Shown: in pieces, positions 9,358-17,295 of the stretch
Layout of the letters: each line of letters opens with the position of its first letter
How positions within the stretch are numbered: position 1 is the stretch's first letter
Origin: Ruegeria arenilitoris
Lineage (GTDB): Bacteria > Pseudomonadota > Alphaproteobacteria > Rhodobacterales > Rhodobacteraceae
Assembly (NCBI RefSeq): GCF_013035425.1
Contig: NZ_WQHX01000001.1
Span: forward strand, 930,001-994,000
Direction of reading: 5' to 3'
Length of the DNA stretch: 64,000 bases
Made by a program: the position numbers and the translations under genes
Notes under the pieces: generated by a model
What the model was told of the DNA's origin: nothing
Seen by the model: only the letters and a program-made list of their open reading frames with translations
Database searches by the model: none

Positions 9358-10275
9358 TTGGCACACGACATTAATGACGCTGCGCAGGACTGGTTGGAAG
9401 CTGAACTGGAAGACACGCTCGACGAAGATTTCGAGATCGAATTCAATGAGCCGATGCTTTCAATGGAGATCCGAAAAATCTATCGCGAACAGCATCCAGA
9501 TATGCTGGACCGAAAGCTGTATTTCCGCAATCTTCTGCGTCTGCAGGCTGAATTGATCAGAGTTCAGGATTGGGTTCAGCATACAGGTGCCAAGGTGTGC
9601 ATCCTGTTTGAGGGTCGCGACAGTGCCGGCAAGGGCGGTGTGATCAAGCGGATTACTCAACGTCTGAATCCGCGAGTCGCCCGAGTGGTCGCCTTGCCCG
9701 CACCAAGCCGCCGCGAACAAAGCCAATGGTATTTTCAGCGCTATGTCCCGCACTTACCCGCAGCTGGCGAAATCGTTCTGTTCGATCGTTCATGGTATAA
9801 CCGAGCGGGTGTCGAGCGGGTTATGGGATTTGCAAGCGAAAGTCAGGTCGAACAGTTTTTTCAAGACGTTCCTGAATTTGAACGTATGCTGGTTCGTTCA
9901 GGAATTATTTTGTTAAAATACTGGTTTTCAATCACGGATGAGGAACAGCAGTTGCGGTTTTTGATGCGGATTCATGATCCTATGAAGCAATGGAAGCTGT
10001 CGCCTATGGATTTGGAGTCTAGAATTCGTTGGGAGGCGTATACGAAGGCCAAGGAAGATATGTTCTTCCGCACCAACATTCCCGAAGCGCCTTGGTATAT
10101 CGTGGAAGGAAACGACAAGAAACGTGAGCGCCTGAATTGTATCGAGCACCTTTTGACCAAAATACCTTATGATGATGTTCCGCAGGAAAAGGTAACGCTT
10201 CCTGATCGTCGTTATAACCCCGAATACGAGCGCCGTATTTTGCCAGACGAGTTGCATGTGCCCAAGATTTATTGA
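9358..10275 (+). CDS. ppk2: Polyphosphate kinase 2
   Basis: PPK2-family kinase that transfers phosphate between polyphosphate and nucleoside diphosphates (ADP or GDP). 305 residues with one PPK2 domain. Walker A is FEGRDSAGKGG (about residues 85-94) and Walker B/catalytic loop is LFDRSWYNRAG (about 141-151); the lid region contains the SRREQSQWYFQRY block. The TTG start at 9358 has AAGGAG 8 bases upstream. An acidic N-terminal leader (about residues 7-30) precedes the domain. Single-domain length places it with class I enzymes; whether it prefers making or using polyphosphate cannot be read from the sequence. Confidence 0.95.
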   Translation: MAHDINDAAQDWLEAELEDTLDEDFEIEFNEPMLSMEIRKIYREQHPDMLDRKLYFRNLLRLQAELIRVQDWVQHTGAKVCILFEGRDSAGKGGVIKRITQRLNPRVARVVALPAPSRREQSQWYFQRYVPHLPAAGEIVLFDRSWYNRAGVERVMGFASESQVEQFFQDVPEFERMLVRSGIILLKYWFSITDEEQQLRFLMRIHDPMKQWKLSPMDLESRIRWEAYTKAKEDMFFRTNIPEAPWYIVEGNDKKRERLNCIEHLLTKIPYDDVPQEKVTLPDRRYNPEYERRILPDELHVPKIY

Positions 10276-10287
10276 ATCAGGCAGATA

Positions 10288-10318
10288 TTGGATACGGGAC
10301 ACGGAGCCCCGTATCCAA
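10288..10318. terminator. Bidirectional hairpin between ppk2 and the CAP-domain gene
   Basis: An 11-bp perfect stem (TTGGATACGGG / CCCGTATCCAA) with a 9-base loop lies between the convergent stops. It is followed by ATTT on the plus strand and has only a short T stretch on the minus strand, so termination strength is uncertain. Confidence 0.6.
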
Positions 10319-10325
10319 ATTTCGA

Positions 10326-11456
10326 TCACCCGAAATCAAAGGCCCAGTTTACTTCATATGCTGCAGTGCAGTCGAAATCCTGACTTGATTCATCGATTGC
10401 GCCTTCTTCTTCGGCGAATGTCTCTTCTTCGTCAGAGCCAAGGCTGAATGCAAAGTCGAAATCATTTGGCTTGGACTCAGGTTGAGCCCACTTTGATTTA
10501 TTCCAATCGAACTGATCGAAGCGAGCCTTCAAGGTGTTCACCATTTCTTCGACCTCAACCAAAAAGGCCTGCACGTCAAATTCTTTGATGTCAGTTACAT
10601 CAGATTCCACGACTGCTTTTTCGTATGGCTCGTCTTTGCTTTCGACCGGTTCAACGATGTCTTCCGAGACTGTTTCATCCCTGCTTTCTAACGGTTCCGC
10701 AACATTTTCCTCGACAGGTTTTTCGCCGCTTTCAACCGGCTCGGCGATTTCCTCTTCGATTTTTTCGTATTCGCTTCCGTCAGGCTCTGCGACGATTTCT
10801 TCAACGGTTTCGTCGTTGTCTTCAACCGGTGTCACAACGGTTTCTTGAGTGGGCGGGTCAATTTCTTCCACTGGTTCCGCAGTAACTTCTTCGGCGGTTT
10901 GATAATCGTCTTCGATCGGTTCGACGGTTTCTTCCTCGACAGGTTGCAGAGATTCTTCTGCAGGTTGGGTCGGGATAGGTTCTACAAAAGCCAGGCCTTG
11001 ATCCAGCAGAACCGGAGCGCTGGTCGTGGCGAAGTTCTGAGTAACCATGACCGCGTCATAGCCCCGCATATCACCGGTCTCGATGCCGATGCCAATATAC
11101 CTGAAATCAGGGTTGAGTATGTTGGCACGGTGACCCGGGCTGCTCATCAAATTCTCATGCAGTTGTGCAACATCATCGCTGATACCAGGCGCGCCGCGTT
11201 CGGATTGCCACGCGATATTCTCGCCTGACCGCCAACTGCCTTCAAAATCGAATCCAGCTGCCCGCATCCGCTGGGTTGCGGATGATCCGTCTTCACCTGT
11301 GTGGCTAAATCTGTCCGTATCCAGCATCCAGGCGCTGTGATCCTCTGATGAATCATTCAGTTGGGTTTCCATTAGCAGTGGATCCAATCCGCGGGATTCG
11401 CGCTCTTGGTTAATCAGCGCCAGCATTTCCCACTCGATTGTACTTGCTGTCGACAT
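10326..11456 (-). CDS. CAP/SCP-domain protein with acidic Glu-Pro-Val repeat tail
   Basis: 376-residue protein. Residues about 8-145 form a CAP (SCP/PR-1) domain: LINQERESRGL, HSAWMLDTDRFSHTG with the conserved histidines, GENIAWQ and SPGHRANILNP. There is no N-terminal signal peptide. Residues about 158-285 are a repetitive, strongly acidic region built on a roughly 20-residue unit with the core EPVE and variable ETVEE segments. The tail is aspartate/phenylalanine-rich and ends NWAFDFG, which would fit a C-terminal type I secretion signal; this export route is my inference. GGAGG precedes the ATG. Bacterial CAP proteins are of uncertain function, often extracellular. The repeats may vary in number between strains. 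Confidence 0.85.
   Translation of the reverse strand: MSTASTIEWEMLALINQERESRGLDPLLMETQLNDSSEDHSAWMLDTDRFSHTGEDGSSATQRMRAAGFDFEGSWRSGENIAWQSERGAPGISDDVAQLHENLMSSPGHRANILNPDFRYIGIGIETGDMRGYDAVMVTQNFATTSAPVLLDQGLAFVEPIPTQPAEESLQPVEEETVEPIEDDYQTAEEVTAEPVEEIDPPTQETVVTPVEDNDETVEEIVAEPDGSEYEKIEEEIAEPVESGEKPVEENVAEPLESRDETVSEDIVEPVESKDEPYEKAVVESDVTDIKEFDVQAFLVEVEEMVNTLKARFDQFDWNKSKWAQPESKPNDFDFAFSLGSDEEETFAEEEGAIDESSQDFDCTAAYEVNWAFDFG
10602..10985 (-). repeat. Degenerate tandem repeat encoding acidic EPVE units
   Basis: Within the CAP-domain gene, about six to seven imperfect units of roughly 60 bp encode EPVE-containing segments (EPVEEETVE, EPVEEIDPP, EPVESGEKP, EPLESRDET, EPVESKDEP). Visible in the DNA as repeated ttcaac-ggttc(c/g)gc motifs. 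Confidence 0.7.
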
Positions 11457-11684
11457 TTATGCCTCCGTTTGTTCACGTCCTTTCGGACGCGACCAGTTAC
11501 AGAGGGATTTTGGTTGGTAGAAAAGCGTCCGGCGCAATCAGATCAGGTATTGGCAAGGTGGTGCTGGCTTGGATGATTCGGTTGGCTGCAATATGCCGGT
11601 CCAAACGGTCCAGCGCGCGGTCGGCAAATTACCGCAAGCAACCCACGGCCTATCGGCGAATAACGTCTGATCCAAAAACGACAA
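11457..11684. other. Spacer between the CAP-domain gene start and rpsU terminator
   Basis: About 230 bases without a supported gene; it must hold the promoter of the CAP-domain gene. A short hairpin CGTCC-TTT-CGGACG lies near 11477 but has no T-tract. A long plus-strand frame here is antisense to rpsU and is not protein-like. Confidence 0.4.
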
Positions 11685-11708
11685 ACCCCCGGGCGCCGCC
11701 TCGGGGGT
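11685..11708 (-). terminator. Rho-independent terminator of rpsU
   Basis: On the minus strand a GC-rich hairpin (ACCCCCG ... CGGGGGT, with further GC pairing inside) lies about 40 bases after the rpsU stop and is followed by TTGTCGTTTTT. Confidence 0.75.
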
Positions 11709-11748
11709 CGTCAAATAGTGTCATCCAAAGCTGGACGAGACGCAGATC

Positions 11749-11955
11749 TCAGAGCAGACCTTCGCGCTGGGCTTTCTTACGTGCCAGTTTGCGGGCACGG
11801 CGGATCGCTTCAGCTTTCTCGCGCGCTTTCTTTTCCGACGGCTTCTCGAAATGTTGCTTAAGCTTCATTTCACGGAACACGCCTTCGCGCTGCAGCTTTT
11901 TCTTCAGGGCACGAAGCGCCTGATCGACATTGTTGTCGCGAACACTAACCTGCAT
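11749..11955 (-). CDS. rpsU: 30S ribosomal protein S21
   Basis: 68-residue basic ribosomal protein of the small subunit, involved in base-pairing of mRNA leaders with 16S rRNA. It starts [20 protein letters not shown] and carries the [15 protein letters not shown] core, then an Arg/Lys/Ala-rich tail. Monocistronic, with its own promoter at 12008-12036 and terminator at 11685-11708. A GGTGGTG sequence precedes the ATG. Confidence 0.97.
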   Translation of the reverse strand: MQVSVRDNNVDQALRALKKKLQREGVFREMKLKQHFEKPSEKKAREKAEAIRRARKLARKKAQREGLL

Positions 11956-12007
11956 GTGGTTGTCACCACCTTTCTAGATAGAGTTGCAAGGATTTGCAGG
12001 AGGTGGC

Positions 12008-12036
12008 CGTATAGCAAAGCGCACCTATCTTGTCTA
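12008..12036 (-). promoter_or_regulatory. rpsU: Sigma-70-type promoter of rpsU
   Basis: On the minus strand TAGACA (12036-12031), a 17-base spacer and TATACG (12013-12008) lie about 52 bases before the rpsU ATG. This is a good match to the TTGACA-N17-TATAAT consensus (5/6 and 4/6). Confidence 0.65.
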
Positions 12037-12063
12037 GTACTAGGCCAGAATCGGAGAAACGCA

Positions 12064-12756
12064 ATGACAGTGACTTACGAAGACACGAAGCAAAAGCTGT
12101 TGGATGCTATTCTGGACCATGTGCCATTTGACGGCTGGTCCGAGGTGAGCTTTCGCGCCGCAGTCGCCGATTGCGGTCTGGATGAAGGCATGGCTCGTAT
12201 CATTTGTCCTCGCGGCGCAGTGGAGTTGGCATTGGCGTTCCACGCGCGCGGTGATGCAGAAATGTTGGAGCGGATAAAGTCCGAAGATTTAAGTGGGCTG
12301 AAGTTCCGCGAAAAAATTGCAGCAGCAGTTAGGTTTCGTTTGCAAGCCGTACACGATAAAGAGGCGGTTCGCCGGGGGGTCACTCTGTTTGCTCTGCCGA
12401 TGTATGCAGCGGACGGAGCGAAGGCGATTTGGGGCACATGCGATCAGATTTGGGATGCGCTTGGTGACATCTCAGACGATGTGAACTGGTATACCAAACG
12501 CGCGACTTTGTCCGGTGTTTATTCCTCGACCCTGTTGTATTGGTTGGGGGATGACAGTCCAGATAATCAAAAAACGTGGGAATTTCTTGATCGCCGCATA
12601 GAGGGTGTAATGCAGTTTGAAAAGCTCAAGGCGCAAGTTAACGGGAACCCGCTCTTGAAACCCTTACTGTCTGTCCCCAACTGGCTGGCTGGACAAATTA
12701 AGGCACCGGTTCGGATGCGGGCTGACCTTCCCGGTTTGCTTAACCCCCGAAAGTAA
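12064..12756 (+). CDS. COQ9 family protein (ubiquinone biosynthesis accessory)
   Basis: 230-residue protein of the COQ9 family. The N-terminal TetR-like helical part (KLLDAILDHVPFDGWSEVSFRAA) is followed by the COQ9 lipid-binding domain with DISDDVNWYTKRATLSGVYSST, the most conserved block. In eukaryotes COQ9 delivers ubiquinone intermediates to COQ7; in alphaproteobacteria a similar role is assumed. The ATG at 12064 is chosen since the upstream extension crosses the rpsU promoter region and is not COQ9-like. Followed by a quinone-oxidoreductase-like gene. Confidence 0.93.
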   Translation: MTVTYEDTKQKLLDAILDHVPFDGWSEVSFRAAVADCGLDEGMARIICPRGAVELALAFHARGDAEMLERIKSEDLSGLKFREKIAAAVRFRLQAVHDKEAVRRGVTLFALPMYAADGAKAIWGTCDQIWDALGDISDDVNWYTKRATLSGVYSSTLLYWLGDDSPDNQKTWEFLDRRIEGVMQFEKLKAQVNGNPLLKPLLSVPNWLAGQIKAPVRMRADLPGLLNPRK

Positions 12757-12820
12757 TCTGAACTTGCGACTGGGCCTTTAGCCTGATGCCTGTTAGGCAA
12801 TCGGCAAAGGAGATTGGCAG

Positions 12821-13807
12821 ATGACACAGATGATGCGCGCCGTTGAAATAACGACACCTGGTGGCCCGGATGTTTTGCAACTGACCGAACGTCCGGTTCC
12901 GAAACCTGGACACGGTCAGGTTGTCATCAAGGTCGCCTACGCCGGCGTTAATCGCCCTGATGCCCTGCAACGGGCAGGGGCCTATGATCCGCCGCCGGGT
13001 GCAAGCGACTTGCCGGGCCTTGAGGCATCCGGCGAAATTGTTGCTGTTGGTGAAGGTATTGAAGGTTTGGCGGTTGGCGATCAAGTCTGCGCGTTGTTAC
13101 CCGGTGGCGGATACGCAGAGTACGTTGCGACACCGGCTGCGCATTGTCTGCCTGTGCCGTCTGGAATGGGCCTAAAAGAAGCTGCTTGCCTGCCTGAGAC
13201 CTTCTTTACTGTATGGTCTAATGTGTTCACTCGAGGAGGGTTGAAGGCCGGTGAAAGGTTTCTGGTTCATGGCGGCTCCAGCGGGATTGGAACAACGGCA
13301 ATCCAACTGGCACACGCGTTCGGCGCCCGGGTTTTTGCCACAGCAGGATCAGACGAAAAATGTGCCGCCTGTGTCAGCCTCGGAGCCGAAAAAGCGATAA
13401 ATTACAAAGATGAAGACTTTGTTGCCGTCATGCGCACTGAAGGCGGCGCGAATTTGATCCTCGACATGGTTGGCGGGGATTACATTCCCCGAAACCTCAA
13501 AGCCTTGGCCGAAGATGGCCGTCTGGTCCAGATCGCTTTCCTTCAAGGACCAACAGTTGAGGTCAACTTTGCGCTTATGATGGTCAAGCGTCTGACTTTA
13601 ACCGGGAGTACGTTACGACCGCAAAGTAATCTGGCCAAGGCGCTTATTGCGCAAGATTTGCTTGAGGCTGTTTGGCCGTTGCTCGAGGCCGGGAAAGTCG
13701 CTCCAGTTATGGATAGCGAGTTTGATCTGACGGACGCCGCGTCGGCGCACACGCGAATGGAAAGTTCGGGCCACATCGGAAAGATCGTTCTTAAGGTTGC
13801 AGACTAA
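12821..13807 (+). CDS. NAD(P)H quinone oxidoreductase, PIG3 (TP53I3) family
   Basis: 328-residue zinc-free medium-chain dehydrogenase/reductase. The N-terminal GroES-like domain has GVNRPDALQRAG and PGLEASGEI; the Rossmann domain has VHGGSSGIGTTAIQLAHAFGARVFATAGS, then the family block AINYKDEDF. No zinc-ligand cysteines. It should reduce quinones with NADPH by one-electron transfer, as for human PIG3. AAGGAG lies 8 bases upstream of the ATG. Located 64 bases downstream of the COQ9-family gene. Confidence 0.92.
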   Translation: MTQMMRAVEITTPGGPDVLQLTERPVPKPGHGQVVIKVAYAGVNRPDALQRAGAYDPPPGASDLPGLEASGEIVAVGEGIEGLAVGDQVCALLPGGGYAEYVATPAAHCLPVPSGMGLKEAACLPETFFTVWSNVFTRGGLKAGERFLVHGGSSGIGTTAIQLAHAFGARVFATAGSDEKCAACVSLGAEKAINYKDEDFVAVMRTEGGANLILDMVGGDYIPRNLKALAEDGRLVQIAFLQGPTVEVNFALMMVKRLTLTGSTLRPQSNLAKALIAQDLLEAVWPLLEAGKVAPVMDSEFDLTDAASAHTRMESSGHIGKIVLKVAD

Positions 13808-13823
13808 AGTCCCGAACCAATGG

Positions 13824-14681
13824 TCACGCTATGGCACGCCGGTACAGATGCCAGGTGGCATGGCCTAGTACCGGCATAACGATGATCAGGCCAAGCAGCA
13901 GCGGAATAGCACCAAGCAGCAGCAAGGCCGCGACTATGAAACCCCACGTAAGTATTACGCCCGGATTTTCTCGCAGGACCCGAACTGAGGTCACCACTGC
14001 GATCGGTAGCCCGACTTTCTTGTCCAGCAGCAAGGGGAAGCTGACAACACTAATAGCAAGTGCCACAAGCGCGAAAACAAACCCGATCGCAGTTCCCAGT
14101 ATAATCATAACCCAGCCAGTGCTTGTGGTGAAAACCTCAGTCACAAAGGCACTGAAAGAAACGGGCGAATCGGGCCCAAGTGTTTGTGAATAGAGACTTT
14201 GTGCCACCATTAGCCAGATCAAAAAAAGAACTATCAGGTAAAACCCCAATGCCAGAATTGCGCCAAACGAGGGCGAGCGAAATACTCCAAAGGCGTCTAG
14301 CCAATGAACTTCGCCTCCCGACTCTCTTTTCCGGCTAATTTCATACAGCCCAACGGCGGCCACTGGCCCTATCAGTGCAAATCCAGCGATCAGCGGTGCC
14401 AGAAGCGGGATCATGTTCATGTTTAGTCCGAAACCGAACATCAACAAACCTGCAATTGGGTAAATTAGCACGACAAAGATTGCGTCGGCGCGGGTTTCGA
14501 GGAAGTCCCGATAACCAGCGCGAAGACAGTCGCGCACATCCTGAATAGTAAGCCTTTTAACCATAGGAAGTTGTTGAGTGTCCGAACTGCCTACCCTGGA
14601 AAGGCTTTCCGCAATATGTGAACTGGTCGCACCAAGATTTCTAGCGGCCCAACTGATTGGATTTCCGATTGTTTTGCCCAT
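13824..14681 (-). CDS. DUF2189-type integral membrane protein
   Basis: 285-residue membrane protein, with about six hydrophobic segments starting near residue 75, including a conserved GFALIGPVAAVGLYEISRK block and a C-terminal PVLGHATWHLYRRAI, both typical of the DUF2189 family common in Rhodobacterales and other proteobacteria. Function unknown. The start at 14681 has GGAGGGG 6 bases upstream; the longer frame begins 15 bases earlier without a site. Convergent with the PIG3 gene, 16 bp apart. Confidence 0.85.
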   Translation of the reverse strand: MGKTIGNPISWAARNLGATSSHIAESLSRVGSSDTQQLPMVKRLTIQDVRDCLRAGYRDFLETRADAIFVVLIYPIAGLLMFGFGLNMNMIPLLAPLIAGFALIGPVAAVGLYEISRKRESGGEVHWLDAFGVFRSPSFGAILALGFYLIVLFLIWLMVAQSLYSQTLGPDSPVSFSAFVTEVFTTSTGWVMIILGTAIGFVFALVALAISVVSFPLLLDKKVGLPIAVVTSVRVLRENPGVILTWGFIVAALLLLGAIPLLLGLIIVMPVLGHATWHLYRRAIA

Positions 14682-14874
14682 GATCATCCCCTCCACAGCG
14701 CTTTGGCGCGTAAGGATGCATCCGGTTTTTTGGGTGTCCGGACCGAATGATCCTTCAACGCCTAATTGAATTATACCACATTATGGCGTTTATGTCTTTC
14801 CGAGCCTGCGGATTGAATGGATTGCCCTATCGTTCGGGCGTGATAGCTTTGCTCTATAACAGAGGGAGGTCACC

Positions 14875-15858
14875 ATGCAGCTGACGGCAAAGACCGTAGT
14901 TATTCACGAAACCGGCGGTCCCGAAGTTCTGCGGATCGAAGAACGCCATGTTGGCGATCCGGGTCCGGGAGAGGTTCGCATCCGGCATCAGGCCTGCGGA
15001 CTGAACTTCATAGACGTATACCAGCGCAGCGGTCTTTATCCGTTGGCATTGCCTCATGCTTTGGGGATGGAGGCCGCCGGTGTTATCGAAGCCGTGGGTG
15101 AGGGTGTCACTCATTTGAGTCAGGGACAAAGGGCGGCTTATGCCAGTGCCCCTCCGGGTGCATATGCACAGGCTCGAGTGATGCCAGCAGCGCAAGTCTG
15201 TCCATTGCCTGAAAGCATCTCTTTCCGAACCGCAGCTGCGATGATGCTAAAAGGGATGACCGTGGAATATTTGTTCCATCGGACCACTCCGTTGAAGCGC
15301 GGGGATACGGTTCTGTTTCATGCTGCGGCGGGCGGAGTGGGCCTGATCGCCTGCCAATGGGCCAAGTCTGAAGGGATCACGCTGGTAGGCACCGCTGGTA
15401 CGGATGAGAAATGCAGCCTCGCGCAATTCAATGGTGCGGCCCATTGCATAAACTACCGTACCGAGGACTTTGTTGCGCGTGTTGCGGAAATCACCGACGG
15501 AAAAGGCGTCGATGTTGTGATGGATTCCGTGGGTGCGGACACGTTTGAGCGATCTTTGGATTGCCTCAAGCCGCTGGGTATGATGATTTCCTTCGGCAAT
15601 GCTTCTGGGCCAGTGCCGCCCTTGGACATAGGGGTTTTGGCGCAAAAAGGATCGCTTCGGCTGACACGACCGACTTTATTTACGCATATCTCGGACCCCA
15701 GTGTCTGTCAGGCCATGGCGAGGAGGTTGTTTGGCAAGGTTGAGGGCAAGGAAGTCAAGATACACGTTGATCAGCAATTCCCATTAGAGGATGTCGCCAA
15801 CGCGCATCGCGCACTTGAAGCGCGGCAAACCACCGGCAGTACAATTTTAGAACCATAG
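14875..15858 (+). CDS. qorA: NADPH:quinone oxidoreductase, QOR1 type
   Basis: 327-residue zeta-crystallin-like quinone reductase. N-terminal GroES-like domain with CGLNFIDVYQRSGLYPL and GMEAAGVIEAVG; Rossmann domain with LFHAAAGGVGLIACQWAKSEG. The DVYQRSGLY and HAAAGGVG motifs match E. coli QorA. GAGGGAGG lies before the ATG. It is a second quinone reductase-like enzyme 1 kb from the PIG3-type one but from a different subfamily, so not a recent duplicate. Confidence 0.94.
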   Translation: MQLTAKTVVIHETGGPEVLRIEERHVGDPGPGEVRIRHQACGLNFIDVYQRSGLYPLALPHALGMEAAGVIEAVGEGVTHLSQGQRAAYASAPPGAYAQARVMPAAQVCPLPESISFRTAAAMMLKGMTVEYLFHRTTPLKRGDTVLFHAAAGGVGLIACQWAKSEGITLVGTAGTDEKCSLAQFNGAAHCINYRTEDFVARVAEITDGKGVDVVMDSVGADTFERSLDCLKPLGMMISFGNASGPVPPLDIGVLAQKGSLRLTRPTLFTHISDPSVCQAMARRLFGKVEGKEVKIHVDQQFPLEDVANAHRALEARQTTGSTILEP

Positions 15859-15950
15859 ATTTACTTATATTCGATTTAGTATGACCGATACGCGTCTACC
15901 TTCAGCGACAGAAACTATCGGCACCATTTGTAGTTGAAGCACAAACAAAT

Positions 15951-15975
15951 TTGGCGGCAGGATTCCTGCCGCCAA
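15951..15975. terminator. Bidirectional terminator hairpin between qorA and the YHS gene
   Basis: A perfect 11-bp stem (TTGGCGGCAGG / CCTGCCGCCAA) with loop ATT. On the minus strand it is followed by ATTTGTTTGT; on the plus strand by TAGTTTCGC. It lies between the convergent stops. Confidence 0.75.
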
Positions 15976-15999
15976 TAGTTTCGCACTCTCAGCGCTTTA

Positions 16000-16473
16000 T
16001 TACTGCTGTAACTCCGCCGGGGTTTTGTCAGCAATCGTTTCCCAGTTGTTGCTGGCCTGTTCGATAAATCCGGGAATGTCACCCTCCCAACGTTTCTGGA
16101 TGCCTTCGGACAGGTTCAGATACAGCTTGTTGTCCACGATCTTCCAATAGTTAGGGTCGCCGTCAAACTTGAAACCCATCGCGGCTCCGAACGCGCAATA
16201 GCCTCCGTAGGCCGGTAGGTACGCCTCCGGATTTGCCTCAAACGCAGTCTTGTTGTCTTCGTTGGCAAAGCGATAGGTTGCGTCGTTGTGCAATGTGGTT
16301 ATCTGCCAATCACCCTTGGTGGGTTGACCTTCGGTGAAGTATGCGACGGGGTCATAGCCCTGAAGTGCCAGCCCAGTCGTACTTGTGTTAAGTTCTACGC
16401 CGGCCGCCAATGCCGAGCTTGCGATGGCGACTGAAAGTGCAACGCCGCTAATGATGGATTTGATCCTGTTCAT
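16000..16473 (-). CDS. Periplasmic YHS-domain protein
   Basis: 157 residues from ATG at 16473, preceded by GAAGGA. Residues 1-23 form a signal peptide (MNRIKSIISGVALSVAIASSALA with an ALA cleavage motif). The mature part is a YHS-like domain: ALQGYDPVAYFTEGQP, the AYGGYCAFGAAMGFKFDGDP block with a single Cys, and DNKLYLNLS. YHS domains are thought to bind metal; here the role is not established. The longer frame (to 16614) adds a non-signal N-terminus and is rejected. Confidence 0.88.
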   Translation of the reverse strand: MNRIKSIISGVALSVAIASSALAAGVELNTSTTGLALQGYDPVAYFTEGQPTKGDWQITTLHNDATYRFANEDNKTAFEANPEAYLPAYGGYCAFGAAMGFKFDGDPNYWKIVDNKLYLNLSEGIQKRWEGDIPGFIEQASNNWETIADKTPAELQQ

Positions 16474-16689
16474 GTTTTCATCCTTCGAGCACGGATCGTT
16501 TTCAAGCATCCAAATTTTGCTTTGACGACCCAGATTAAGTTGTCCGTGCCTCCTGTAATTGAAGGTCACGCCATCCGAGTTGGGAAACGCCGAGTTCACG
16601 TTCAAAGCAATCAATCGTGATTGTGCAGGTACTAAGGGCAGCTGTTCAAAAATGCAGAGAAAGCCCAGATTTTTACAGACCCAGCGCAG

Positions 16690-17295
16690 TCAGGACTTTC
16701 CGATTTTAGGCTCGGTTCCAGCGCGAATACGAGCCAGATTGGCACTGTGCCGCCAATATACTAACAGGGTCAGAATAACGCCCAGTATGAAGGTGGAGCC
16801 GTCTGTCAGTATCACTACCCACGTGGTCGACAAAGCCGCCGCAACAAGTGCGCCCAAAGACGAAATTCTCCATATTGCTGCTGCGACAAGCCAAGTCAGG
16901 CAGCAACAAACCCCGACGCGCCAGTCTAGTGCCAGCCATAGCCCTAGAAAGGTTGCCACGCCTTTTCCGCCCTTGAACCCAAGCCAGGCCGGAAAACAAT
17001 GACCCAGAAAAACCGCAAGTGCGGCAGCTTGCGCCGCATCCTCTCCAGCCAAGGAACGAGCCAAAAGAACCGCCGCCGCACCCTTCGCCGCGTCCATAAG
17101 AAGCGTTAACGCGGCTGCGGCCTTGTTTCCGGTTCGTAATACGTTGGTTGCACCGATGTTTCCTGAACCGATATTGCGCAAGTTCCCTAGACCCATCGCA
17201 CGGGCAATGATCATACCAAACGGTATAGAACCCATAAGATACCCCAGCGCAGCCCAAAGAATGAGCTGAGTTGTTGTACTATCAAAGATCGGCAT
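16690..17295 (-). CDS. plsY: Glycerol-3-phosphate acyltransferase
   Basis: Integral membrane enzyme that transfers acyl from acyl-phosphate to glycerol-3-phosphate, the first step of phospholipid synthesis. 201 residues with five predicted membrane segments and the three PlsY motifs: SIPFG near residue 23, GSGNIGATNVLRT near 42-54, and LGFKGGKGVAT near 104-115. Its ATG overlaps the pyrC-like stop by one base (TGATG), so it is translationally coupled as the last gene of the pyrB operon. Confidence 0.96.
   Translation of the reverse strand: MPIFDSTTTQLILWAALGYLMGSIPFGMIIARAMGLGNLRNIGSGNIGATNVLRTGNKAAAALTLLMDAAKGAAAVLLARSLAGEDAAQAAALAVFLGHCFPAWLGFKGGKGVATFLGLWLALDWRVGVCCCLTWLVAAAIWRISSLGALVAAALSTTWVVILTDGSTFILGVILTLLVYWRHSANLARIRAGTEPKIGKS

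Noticed and set aside
8915..9556. 213-codon plus-strand frame across the regulator-ppk2 gap
   Set aside because: It uses a wrong frame of both well-supported neighbours; only the middle is free sequence.
11438..11923. 161-codon plus-strand frame opposite rpsU
   Set aside because: Antisense to rpsU and its terminator; serine/arginine-rich low-information sequence.
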